Assembly (NCBI GenBank): GCA_023299945.1 | Contig: JALZVZ010000105.1 | Location: 1-7,374 of the forward strand | Length of the DNA: 7,374 nt | Reading direction: 5' to 3' | Source: Altererythrobacter sp. | Lineage (GTDB): Bacteria; Pseudomonadota; Alphaproteobacteria; Sphingomonadales; Sphingomonadaceae | Part shown: positions 1 through 5,365 of the stretch, piece by piece | Position numbering within the stretch: position 1 is the first letter of the stretch | Layout of the letters: each line of letters begins with the position of its first letter | Position numbers and translations under genes: made by a program | The notes under the pieces: generated by a model | What the model was told of the DNA's origin: nothing | Databases searched by the model: none | The model's input: only the letters and a program-made list of their open reading frames with translations

Positions 1-31
1 AATATGAACACCAAGACGAAAGCCTAAACCC

Positions 32-379
32 ATGGATGCAGCAAATATCATTATCCCTCACTTGCCATGGATTATCGGCGGCGCGCTGGCGATCGGTGCG
101 GCGGGCACATTTGGCTGGATCCATACGACGCGGCTAAAGATCAAGCATGGCTATCCTTTGGAGGGCATGTGGGGCCAATCTTTGAAGCCATCAAATGGCG
201 GTCAAACCGCTGAGCGCGTCCGTCTGCTCACCCAAGAAAACGCTGAATTGCGCGCGGAATTGGGCTCAGTGAAAGACCGCATGGCCAATGTGGAACGCAT
301 CGTGACAGACAGCGGCTATCACCTCACCAGCGAGATTGAGAGCCTGCGACTTGAGACCAAAACTGAGGAGCGCGGCTAA
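32..379 (+). CDS. Small membrane protein with PspB-like coiled-coil tail (first of three)
   Basis: Encodes 115 residues. The N-terminus is hydrophobic (about residues 11-31, Gly/Ala-rich) and reads as one membrane span. A short basic stretch with HGYPLEG (39-45) follows, then a charged heptad-like helix (about 58-112) that should form a cytoplasmic coiled coil. The tail contains ERIVTD (88-93) and EIESLR (101-106). The pattern around ERIVTD resembles the C-terminal helix of the phage-shock protein PspB (RERIxxLExIL), and the next two genes carry related tails. PspB in enterobacteria acts with PspC in membrane-stress sensing; that role here is only inferred. No pspA or pspC is visible in the window. 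The ATG at 32 has no clear Shine-Dalgarno. The stop overlaps the next start by one base (TAATG), suggesting coupled translation. The reading frame is secure; the function is not. Confidence 0.8.
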   Translation: MDAANIIIPHLPWIIGGALAIGAAGTFGWIHTTRLKIKHGYPLEGMWGQSLKPSNGGQTAERVRLLTQENAELRAELGSVKDRMANVERIVTDSGYHLTSEIESLRLETKTEERG

Positions 380-639
380 TGCTTGGTTATGCCATCGTTG
401 CTGTGGTCGCGATTGTCATCTGGCAATCCGTTCAAAAGCATAAGCAAAAGACTGTGCAGAACCACGATATTGATGCTGCCCAAAACCAAGCATTGTATGA
501 GGCAGAGCAAGAACGCGACGAATTGCGCGAGCGGGTCAAAGTGCTCGAACGCATTGTCACCGACAGCAACACGCCCAGCGCCAAAAAGGTTCAAAAGCTG
601 TCAGACGAAATCGAACAATTGCGCGATGACAAAAAATAG
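379..639 (+). CDS. Small membrane protein with PspB-like coiled-coil tail (second of three)
   Basis: Encodes 86 residues. Residues 2-17 are a short hydrophobic helix, followed by a Lys/Gln-rich linker and a highly charged helix from about 38 to the end. The segment LRERVKVLERIVTD (49-62) is very close in pattern to the PspB C-terminal motif. ERIVTD is identical to that in the upstream protein, and EIEQLR (77-82) parallels its EIESLR. This suggests the two are paralogs or share a module. The start codon overlaps the preceding stop (TAATG), so it is probably translated by re-initiation. A PspB-like envelope-stress or membrane-scaffold role is an inference from the motif only. Confidence 0.78.
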   Translation: MLGYAIVAVVAIVIWQSVQKHKQKTVQNHDIDAAQNQALYEAEQERDELRERVKVLERIVTDSNTPSAKKVQKLSDEIEQLRDDKK

Positions 640-662
640 CATCAGCTTGAAGGGATAGGGAC

Positions 663-914
663 ATGTTGGAACCGATTATCACAAGCACAGGGATCATTGC
701 CGTTGCGGCCTTGGTGGGCCTCACGATTGTTGTGTTGGCGCTGCTACGCGCATGGCAGGATTATCTGGAGCTCAAACGCCGCGAGATGGATGGGAATAAT
801 GGCGTAAGCGGCCCTGACACGGGCTCCAAAATGGGCGCGGCCCGCATTGAGATGTCGGACCTGAAGGAACGCATTCGCAAGCTTGAGGCCATCGCAAACG
901 GGGTGGACCTCTAG
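663..914 (+). CDS. Small membrane protein, PspB-like (third of three)
   Basis: Encodes 83 residues. The predicted membrane span covers about residues 8-29 (Ile/Val/Leu/Ala-rich). A basic, aromatic juxtamembrane segment follows (WQDYLELKRRE, 31-41), then a Gly/Asn-rich flexible linker and a terminal amphipathic helix with LKERIRKLEAIA (67-78). That helix matches the PspB-type RERIxxLExI pattern, but the tail is cut shorter than in the two upstream proteins and ends soon after it. The ATG at 663 has a purine-rich ribosome site (GAAGGGA, 649-655). The gap to the preceding gene is 23 nt and to sufE 17 nt, so it probably shares their transcript. The order is membrane anchor then coiled coil, as in PspB. 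No enzymatic motif is seen. Confidence 0.77.
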   Translation: MLEPIITSTGIIAVAALVGLTIVVLALLRAWQDYLELKRREMDGNNGVSGPDTGSKMGAARIEMSDLKERIRKLEAIANGVDL

Positions 915-931
915 GCGCAAACTGCTAGGCG

Positions 932-1345
932 ATGCCGATGCGATCTTTAAATGACATTGCCGAAGAATATGACTTCCTCGAAGGGGACGAACGCTACCGC
1001 TTGTTGATTGAGCTGGGCCGCGAGCTGGACGATATGCCAAACGCACTGAAAACCGATGCAACATTGGTGCGCGGTTGTTCTGCCAGCGTATGGGTCTATC
1101 CCACCGAAGCCAGCGAGACTTTGCACTTCCTCGCCGATAGCAATGCCGCGATTACCAAGGGTATCGTCGCGCTGGTTATTGCCGCAGTGCAAGACAAGCC
1201 CGCCAACGAAGTCGCAGCCATGGATGTGACCGCCGCGCTTGATCCGTTTGATTTGAAGAACCAGCTGTCTTCCAATCGCACTCAGGGCGTGCCCAATATG
1301 ATCGCTTTGGTGAAGGAACATGCCGCACGGATTGCAGCGGCATAG
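932..1345 (+). CDS. sufE: SufE-family cysteine desulfurase activator
   Basis: SufE proteins accept persulfide sulfur from the SufS cysteine desulfurase and pass it to the SufBCD scaffold for Fe-S cluster assembly in the cytoplasm. The 137-residue product has the expected length. It carries the family signature LVRGCSASVW, with the sulfur-accepting cysteine at residue 49. Around it are the usual N-terminal helix (DIAEEYDFLEGDERYRLLIELG, split here at 8-22 and 23-29) and a C-terminal helix. No other suf gene is present in the window, so this is a detached copy, as is common in alphaproteobacteria. Two in-frame ATGs compete (932 and 938). The weak AGG at 927-929 is better spaced for the second, so the real protein may be two residues shorter and begin MRSLND. 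It sits 17 nt after the third small membrane gene and 15 nt before the YbaN gene. Confidence 0.93.
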   Translation: MPMRSLNDIAEEYDFLEGDERYRLLIELGRELDDMPNALKTDATLVRGCSASVWVYPTEASETLHFLADSNAAITKGIVALVIAAVQDKPANEVAAMDVTAALDPFDLKNQLSSNRTQGVPNMIALVKEHAARIAAA

Positions 1346-1360
1346 AGCCGCGCAAAGCCC

Positions 1361-1708
1361 ATGCGCCCCGTCTATCTTACCATCGGTATATTGAGCGTGG
1401 CACTGGGCGCGATTGGCGCGTTTCTGCCTCTGCTGCCAACGGTTCCGTTCCTTCTGCTTGCCGTGTTCTGCTTTGCGCGCAGCAATAAGGAATGGGAGCA
1501 GCGGATATTGGACCACCCGACATGGGGGCCGCAGGTGCGCGATTGGCAAGAACGCCGCGCGATCTCGCGCCGGTCGAAGATTATCGCGATTGTGACATTG
1601 GTCGCCGGTGCAGTGTTTAGCTGGCTGACGGTGGGCGCGCCTTGGGCCTATGCCTCATTGGCGGTCGTGGCGATCTCAGGCAGCTGGATCGCAACGCGTA
1701 ACGAGTAA
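1361..1708 (+). CDS. YbaN/DUF454 family inner membrane protein
   Basis: Encodes 115 residues with the typical DUF454 layout. An N-terminal hydrophobic region (about 4-37) contains the family hallmark LGAIGAFLPLLPTVPFLLLA (residues 15-34), followed by CFARSNKEWE. A conserved cytoplasmic loop has HPTWGPQVRDWQERRAISRRSK (starting at 52). Two closely spaced membrane segments end the protein (about 73-92 and 94-111). The biochemical function of the family is unknown; E. coli YbaN is an uncharacterised inner-membrane protein. It follows sufE by 15 nt with no promoter-like sequence between them, so it is likely co-transcribed. Its stop is 11 nt from the convergent crtZ stop. Confidence 0.92.
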   Translation: MRPVYLTIGILSVALGAIGAFLPLLPTVPFLLLAVFCFARSNKEWEQRILDHPTWGPQVRDWQERRAISRRSKIIAIVTLVAGAVFSWLTVGAPWAYASLAVVAISGSWIATRNE

Positions 1709-1719
1709 TTGGGCGCGCC

Positions 1720-2241
1720 CTAAGCTCCGGCGCTATCCCGAACGACAGCAATACCCGCCTCGCGTTGACGTTTGAGTTCCGCCTTTAACTTCGCCGGATC
1801 TTCGGCATAGACAAAGCTGAAAGACACGCCGCCTTCTTTGCCCACGGTGGCATGATGCAGCTTATGGGCTTGCACCAAACGCTTGGCATAGCCGGACTTT
1901 GGTACAAATTTGAAATAGCGCTGATGCACCAGCCCATCATGGATCACGGTGTAGATGATCCCATACGCCATGATGCCAATCCCGATAAATGTCGCAGGCC
2001 ACCATGCAGCTGAGCCCAGCACCCAATCGCTGCCCAACGCAAACATCGAAATGCTCATCGCGGCACCGACAATGGCATATAGGTCGTTCTTCTCAAGCGC
2101 GTTATCATGGGCCTCATGATGGTCCTTGTGCCATCCCCATCCCCAACCATGCATAATGTACTTATGGCTCGCCCAGGCGACCCATTCCATCCCAGCAATG
2201 CTGGCAAGTATGATCAAACAGGCGAGTAGAAAATCGGTCAT
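1720..2241 (-). CDS. crtZ: Beta-carotene 3-hydroxylase (CrtZ), fatty-acid-hydroxylase superfamily
   Basis: CrtZ is a membrane di-iron oxygenase that hydroxylates the beta-ionone rings of beta-carotene, giving cryptoxanthin and then zeaxanthin. Numbered from the ATG at 2241 (173 residues), the full set of histidine motifs is present: HKYIMH (26-31), HKDHHEAH (38-45), HDGLVH (101-106) and HKLHH (126-130). These are the expected iron ligands. Hydrophobic spans lie at about 4-22, 53-69 and 80-100. Length fits bacterial CrtZ (about 160-180). A GTG sits directly before the ATG, at 2244-2242; the ATG is preferred because neither has a strong ribosome site. It begins 18 nt after the thioesterase stop on the same strand, so the two are probably one transcript. 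No other carotenoid gene is in the window, so crtZ is unlinked from any crt cluster here. Confidence 0.95.
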   Translation of the reverse strand: MTDFLLACLIILASIAGMEWVAWASHKYIMHGWGWGWHKDHHEAHDNALEKNDLYAIVGAAMSISMFALGSDWVLGSAAWWPATFIGIGIMAYGIIYTVIHDGLVHQRYFKFVPKSGYAKRLVQAHKLHHATVGKEGGVSFSFVYAEDPAKLKAELKRQREAGIAVVRDSAGA

Positions 2242-2259
2242 CACAGCCCATATAGGGAG

Positions 2260-2667
2260 TTAGTCTTCAGGAAAAAAGAACTCTCGCATATGATCGCCGA
2301 TCCGCGCCGGGCGCAGGGTCTTGGCATCAATGCAGCACCATGATGATTGCACCTCGGCCAGAACGTCTTCGCCGCGAGAAATAACGGTGCGGTAAAATGC
2401 CCGCGCGCCCTGATATCGTTCCAGCACGGTTTGCGCCATTATATCATCGTCGATGAAGGCCGGCTTGCGGTAGGTAATCTCATGTTTCAGCGCGACCCAA
2501 GCCTTGCTTGCCACTTCATCAGCAGGCGCCAGCTTGTTCCAGTGGGCCAGAACCGCATCCTGCACCCAGTTCAAATAGCGCGAATTGTTCACATGCCCCA
2601 TGAAATCAATATCATCGGGCAGGATCTGGATAGGAAAGTCGAACGGTAGAGCGGTTTTTACTGACAT
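2260..2667 (-). CDS. Acyl-CoA thioesterase, 4HBT/YbgC-type hotdog fold
   Basis: Encodes 135 residues, the usual size of a single hotdog domain. The 4HBT active-site motif is present near the N-terminus as LPDDIDFMGHVNNSRYLNW. Asp21 is at the position of the catalytic aspartate of 4-hydroxybenzoyl-CoA thioesterase, followed by GHVNN (24-28). Later features fit the fold: a beta strand with HEITYRKPAF (62-71) and a C-terminal strand region around SSWCCID. The enzyme should hydrolyse an acyl-CoA thioester in the cytoplasm; the substrate cannot be told from sequence. No Shine-Dalgarno is visible before the ATG at 2667. It lies upstream of crtZ on the same strand with an 18-nt gap, but a link to carotenoid metabolism is only suggested by position. 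Confidence 0.88.
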   Translation of the reverse strand: MSVKTALPFDFPIQILPDDIDFMGHVNNSRYLNWVQDAVLAHWNKLAPADEVASKAWVALKHEITYRKPAFIDDDIMAQTVLERYQGARAFYRTVISRGEDVLAEVQSSWCCIDAKTLRPARIGDHMREFFFPED

Positions 2668-2679
2668 GGGTGTAAGTTA

Positions 2680-2714
2680 TCGCAATTGCGAAGGAAGGGA
2701 AAGGGCGAATTCGC
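2680..2714. promoter_or_regulatory. Pair of perfect palindromes upstream of thioesterase
   Basis: TCGCAATTGCGA (2680-2691) and GCGAATTCGC (2705-2714) are both perfect dyads, with centres 24 nt apart. They lie 13-47 nt upstream of the thioesterase start, in the stretch expected to hold its promoter or leader. They could be operator sites for a dimeric regulator. No regulator gene is in the window to pair with them. Confidence 0.35.
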
Positions 2715-2728
2715 GATCTTTGTGTCTG

Positions 2729-2755
2729 TTTATAAAGCCCCATACAGCTCGTCAC
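2729..2755 (-). promoter_or_regulatory. Candidate promoter for thioesterase-crtZ unit
   Basis: Reading the - strand, GTGACG (2755-2750) and TATAAA (2734-2729) resemble -35 and -10 boxes. The spacer of 15 nt is shorter than ideal. Transcription would start near 2722 and give a leader of about 55 nt that includes two palindromes. This is a by-eye match only. Confidence 0.2.
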
Positions 2756-2778
2756 CGCGTTCATCTGAAAGCCATCTA

Positions 2779-2817
2779 TGTCGCAAAGTGCGACACAATT
2801 CGACCAGACGCGACACA
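2779..2817. promoter_or_regulatory. Inverted repeat plus a repeated half-site in divergent region
   Basis: TGTCGCA-aag-TGCGACA (2779-2795) is a perfect 7-bp inverted repeat. Its right half extends to GCGACACA (2790-2797), which recurs as GCGACACA at 2810-2817, about two helical turns downstream. This arrangement of one full dyad plus one half-site is typical of a transcription-factor operator. It sits about 70-110 nt upstream of the secreted-protein start and over 110 nt from the thioesterase start, so it could serve either side. The factor is unknown. Confidence 0.35.
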
Positions 2818-2844
2818 CAAAGCCTCTCAACCATGCCATAACTT

Positions 2845-2872
2845 GTTCATCGGAATAGCCCGATAGATGAAC
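2845..2872 (+). promoter_or_regulatory. 5' leader hairpin before the secreted-protein gene
   Basis: GTTCATC (2845-2851) pairs perfectly with GATGAAC (2866-2872), and GG/CC (2852-2853 with 2860-2861) can extend the stem with a bulge. The hairpin ends one base before the ribosome site GAGAAAGGG (2873-2881). It also buries an upstream in-frame ATG at 2867, which supports the ATG at 2888 as the real start. It could stabilise the mRNA or tune translation. Confidence 0.35.
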
Positions 2873-2887
2873 GAGAAAGGGAATATC

Positions 2888-3217
2888 ATGAAGAAGCCAC
2901 TTTTTATCGCAATACCTTTGGCGCTTAGTGCGGGGCTTATGTTGGCCACTCCTGCCAGCGCTGCCGATTGGAACAAAGGCAACAATATAAAAGTCGAGCT
3001 GCGCCAGCTTGATCGGCAAATCAACTATTTGCCAGGGCTGTCCCATCGCGAAGAAGCGCAATTGGAACGCCGGGTCGACAATGCGCAAGCACTGCTCCGC
3101 CGCTATAGCCGCAACGGGCTGAGCCGAGTTGAGAGGCAAACATTGAACAATCGCATCACAGCGATCAAGGCGGATATGCGCAAGCAATCGCGTGATCGCA
3201 ATCAAAGTCGCCGCTAA
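2888..3217 (+). CDS. Small secreted basic helical protein of unknown function
   Basis: Numbered from the ATG at 2888 (109 residues), the N-terminus is a textbook signal peptide: MKK, a hydrophobic core (about 5-19), and a cleavage site TPASA|ADW after residue 25. The mature part (about 84 residues) has no cysteine and is rich in Arg, Gln and Asn. It looks like two or three amphipathic helices, with LRQLDRQINYLPGLSHREEAQLERRVDNAQ in the first half and NGLSRVERQTLNNRITAIKADMRKQ in the second, and a very basic end (RDRNQSRR). Short Arg-rich periplasmic proteins of this style are common in sphingomonads but have no assigned function. The start at 2888 is chosen over 2867 because it follows GAGAAAGGG at good spacing and leaves a clean signal peptide. 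The periplasmic location is well supported; the role is unknown. Confidence 0.82.
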   Translation: MKKPLFIAIPLALSAGLMLATPASAADWNKGNNIKVELRQLDRQINYLPGLSHREEAQLERRVDNAQALLRRYSRNGLSRVERQTLNNRITAIKADMRKQSRDRNQSRR

Positions 3218-3264
3218 TGCAAAAAATATCCAAGCTGCGAATTAGATTACCCTTCGCCTTGTAA
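3217..3264 (+). CDS. Candidate 15-residue leader ORF upstream of leuC
   Basis: An ATG overlapping the previous stop codon (TAATG, 3215-3219) opens a frame reading MQKISKLRIRLPFAL, with stop TAA at 3262-3264. Three of its 15 codons are for leucine, in three different forms (CTG, TTA, TTG), and the last precedes the stop. It ends 2 nt before the left arm of an inverted repeat that spans the leuC start. Position and leucine content fit a leader peptide that senses leucine supply. However, the Leu codons are not clustered and a 15-codon ORF can occur by chance. Translation would depend on re-initiation from the upstream gene. Confidence 0.25.
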   Translation: MQKISKLRIRLPFAL

Positions 3265-3266
3265 GA

Positions 3267-3310
3267 CGGGGTCGGTCAGACTAGCTCAAATACATGACTT
3301 ACCGACCCCG
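3267..3310 (+). promoter_or_regulatory. Inverted repeat enclosing the leuC start codon
   Basis: CGGGGTCGGT (3267-3276) and ACCGACCCCG (3301-3310) form a perfect 10-bp inverted repeat. Its 24-nt loop contains the leuC ATG (3294-3296), and the right arm lies in leuC codons 3-6. No Shine-Dalgarno is visible before this ATG. There is no U-run after the right arm, so it is not an intrinsic terminator. As RNA it could control leuC translation. If instead transcription starts at or near the ATG, it would act as a DNA site. A weak TTGTAA (3259-3264), 17-nt spacer, TAGCTC (3282-3287) promoter-like pair makes that alternative possible. Confidence 0.4.
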
Positions 3311-4724
3311 CACATTATACGAAAAAATTTGGGACGATCACGTGGTGGAAACCCGCGATGATGGCACAGCGCTGGTCTATATAGATCGGCATTTAGTGCA
3401 TGAAGTGACCAGCCCACAAGCGTTTGAATCGCTTCGCAATCAAGGACGCCCTGTGCGGCGCCCCGAACTGACGCTTGCCGTACCAGATCACAATCTGCCT
3501 ACGACCGCTCGGCTGGATGAAAGGGGTGCACGCATCCCCATCGCCGACCCGCAATCAGCGGCGCAATTGGCGGCTTTGGAGAAAAACGCGCCGGAATTCG
3601 GCATCCAATATATCGACGCCTCTGACGTCAACCAAGGCATCGTCCATGTGGTTGGGCCGGAACAAGGCTTTTCCCTGCCCGGTGCCACCATCGTCTGCGG
3701 CGATTCGCATACGGCCAGTCATGGCGGGCTTGGCGCGCTGGCGTTCGGCATTGGCACGAGCGAGGTTGAGCATGTGCTCGCCACACAAACGCTGCTGCTG
3801 CGCCGCTCCAAGAGCATGGAAATCAACGTAACCGGCGCGCTAGGCGCGGGCATCACGGCCAAGGATTTGATCCTCCACATTATCGGCCAAATCGGCGCGG
3901 CCGGCGGCACGGGCTATGTCATCGAATATCGCGGGCCGGTGTTCGAGGCTATGAGCGTCGAAGAACGCCTGACCGTGTGCAATATGAGCATTGAGGCTGG
4001 CGCGCGCGCAGGCTTGATTGCGCCGGATGAAACCGTGTTCCGCTACCTCAAAAATCGTCCAATGGCCCCTGCGGGCGCGGCATGGGATGCAGCGCTGGCC
4101 TATTGGAAAACGCTCACCTCAGATGCAGGCGCGCAGTTCGATAAGTCCGTCACCATCGATGCCAGCACGGTAGAGCCAACCGTCACTTGGGGCACCAGTC
4201 CTGAAGATGTCGTCGCTATCGGAGGCAACGTCCCTGCCCCTGCCAGTTTTGCCGACCCATCCAAACAAGAGGCTGCGCAAAAGAGCCTTGACTATATGGG
4301 GCTGGAGGCCGGACAAAGGATCGACGAGATCGCGATTGAAAACGTCTTCATTGGATCATGCACCAATAGCCGCATCGAAGATTTGCGCGCTGCCGCCGAC
4401 ATCCTCAAAGGCCGCAAGATCGCGGGCAATGTTCGCTGGGCCATCATTGTGCCAGGATCGGGCCTTGTAAAAGCCATGGCTGAGGATGAAGGCCTGCATA
4501 CAATCTTTACCGATGCGGGCTTTGAATGGCGCGAGCCTGGCTGTTCGGCATGTCTGGGCATGAACCCAGATAAAGTGCCCGCCGGTGAACGCTGCGCATC
4601 CACATCCAACCGCAATTTTGTGGGTCGCCAAGGACCGGGCGCACGCACGCATCTGGTCTCACCCGCCATGGCCGCCGCCGCCGCTGTCGCTGGCCATTTA
4701 ACCGATGTGCGCGAGCTGGATTAA
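3294..4724 (+). CDS. leuC: 3-isopropylmalate dehydratase large subunit
   Basis: LeuC with LeuD forms isopropylmalate isomerase, which converts 2-isopropylmalate to 3-isopropylmalate in leucine synthesis. The product has 476 residues, the normal length for the bacterial LeuC type. The N-terminus [13 protein letters not shown] (6-18) and [17 protein letters not shown] (29-45) are canonical and fix the start. The 4Fe-4S ligands are Cys356 (in FIGSCTNSR), Cys417 and Cys420 (in [13 protein letters not shown]). [11 protein letters not shown] (135-145) and NRNFVGRQG (439-447) are further aconitase-family motifs. Nothing is truncated or missing. The start lacks a ribosome site and lies in the loop of an inverted repeat. 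The stop overlaps the next start (TAATG). Unlike the usual leuCD pair, two genes intervene before leuD. Confidence 0.98.
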   Translation: MTYRPRTLYEKIWDDHVVETRDDGTALVYIDRHLVHEVTSPQAFESLRNQGRPVRRPELTLAVPDHNLPTTARLDERGARIPIADPQSAAQLAALEKNAPEFGIQYIDASDVNQGIVHVVGPEQGFSLPGATIVCGDSHTASHGGLGALAFGIGTSEVEHVLATQTLLLRRSKSMEINVTGALGAGITAKDLILHIIGQIGAAGGTGYVIEYRGPVFEAMSVEERLTVCNMSIEAGARAGLIAPDETVFRYLKNRPMAPAGAAWDAALAYWKTLTSDAGAQFDKSVTIDASTVEPTVTWGTSPEDVVAIGGNVPAPASFADPSKQEAAQKSLDYMGLEAGQRIDEIAIENVFIGSCTNSRIEDLRAAADILKGRKIAGNVRWAIIVPGSGLVKAMAEDEGLHTIFTDAGFEWREPGCSACLGMNPDKVPAGERCASTSNRNFVGRQGPGARTHLVSPAMAAAAAVAGHLTDVRELD

Positions 4725-5128
4725 TGCTGGCCAGCTGTCACTGCGGCGCCGTTCGTGTTGAGATCAGTCACCTGCCCGAATACATCAACGTATGCGATTG
4801 CACTCTATGCGCCAAATCAGGCGGCGCGTGGGGTTATTTCGAGAGTGCAGAAGTCAAAGTCACTGGCCTCACCAATGGGTATCGCAGGACTGATTATGAA
4901 AAACCTGCCGTTGAGATACAGTTTTGTCTGGACTGCGGCGCGACGACCCATTGGGTTCTCACGCAGCTGCATGAAGGCGATCAAGTTGGCGTGAATATGC
5001 GCCTTTTCAAACCATCAGAAATTGCAGGGATAGAAGCCCGCAGCTTGGATGGCCGCAATTGGACCGGCGAAACCGCTGCCGCCCATCGGCGTTCACCTGG
5101 TAAGCTGGGCGATGATATATTTCTCTGA
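4724..5128 (+). CDS. GFA/CENP-V-fold zinc-binding protein
   Basis: Encodes 134 residues with the glutathione-dependent formaldehyde-activating (GFA) domain pattern. The zinc-binding cysteines are all present: CHC at 5-7, CDCTLC at 24-29 and CLDC at 68-71. The C-terminus (about 100-134) is outside the core and ends with a basic RRSPGK segment. Family members include Gfa of Paracoccus, proposed to help form S-hydroxymethylglutathione, but most homologs have no tested activity, so a formaldehyde role should not be assumed. The ATG overlaps the leuC stop by one base, implying coupled translation. It has no evident tie to leucine synthesis. A 59-nt gap without visible signals follows before the next small gene. 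Confidence 0.9.
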   Translation: MLASCHCGAVRVEISHLPEYINVCDCTLCAKSGGAWGYFESAEVKVTGLTNGYRRTDYEKPAVEIQFCLDCGATTHWVLTQLHEGDQVGVNMRLFKPSEIAGIEARSLDGRNWTGETAAAHRRSPGKLGDDIFL

Positions 5129-5187
5129 ACGACTGATCCTCCACGCTCCCACTTGCCAATCCCATTTTCGCTCCCCATGAGTTATAT

Positions 5188-5364
5188 ATGACCAAACAAA
5201 AACCTGAGAAGAAAGGCGGCAAAGCTGCCTTAGGAGCCGCAGCGATCGGTTCGGCTGCGATTGCCGCCGCGCTGCTTTACGCCTCAAGCCGTAAGAAGAA
5301 GAGCAAGCCTGCGTCCTCCAAAACACCTATGCCGCCATCGGGCGAGAACCCGGAGACGGATTGA
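5188..5364 (+). CDS. 58-residue single-span membrane protein between GFA gene and leuD
   Basis: A short frame encodes a Lys-rich N-terminus ([12 protein letters not shown]), an Ala/Gly/Ile/Leu-rich hydrophobic helix (about 13-33, ending LLYASS), a basic cluster RKKKSK (35-40), and a Pro/Ser-rich hydrophilic tail ending SGENPETD. It looks like a small inner-membrane protein with positive charges on both sides of the span. The stop at 5362-5364 is one base before the leuD ATG (TGAgATG), so translation of leuD is probably coupled to it. That packing, together with the clean membrane-protein pattern, is the main argument that it is real. The start has no obvious Shine-Dalgarno. I do not recognise a named family. 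Confidence 0.65.
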   Translation: MTKQKPEKKGGKAALGAAAIGSAAIAAALLYASSRKKKSKPASSKTPMPPSGENPETD

Positions 5365-5365
5365 G

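Noticed and set aside
1..27. Possible C-terminal end of an upstream gene (frame reading NMNTKTKA then TAA)
   Set aside because: Only eight codons are visible and nothing identifies them; another frame is also open here, so it cannot be supported.
947..1549. 200-codon open frame on the - strand opposite sufE and the YbaN gene
   Set aside because: It is antisense to two confidently identified genes, has a Cys/His/Gln-rich composition typical of a shadow frame, and no recognisable domain.
1711..1720. GGGCGCGCCC palindrome between the convergent YbaN and crtZ genes as a shared terminator
   Set aside because: With a realistic loop only about 3 bp can pair and there is no T-run on either side, so it does not look like an intrinsic terminator.
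2867..2887. Upstream in-frame ATG for the secreted protein
   Set aside because: It is in a hairpin arm, lacks a ribosome site and would place charged residues before the signal peptide.
2612..3205. 197-codon open frame on the - strand across the divergent intergenic region
   Set aside because: It overlaps the thioesterase start and is antisense to the secreted-protein gene, whose signal peptide and ribosome site are convincing.
5129..5187. Gap between the GFA gene and the 58-residue gene as a promoter or regulatory site
   Set aside because: TTATAT just before the ATG resembles a -10 box, but it is too close to the start codon, and no -35 box or repeat is seen.
5261..5365. N-terminal extension of leuD in the open frame upstream of 5366
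   Set aside because: The extension is Arg/Pro/Cys-rich, unlike LeuD, and is explained as another frame of the 58-residue gene; family homology starts at 5366.
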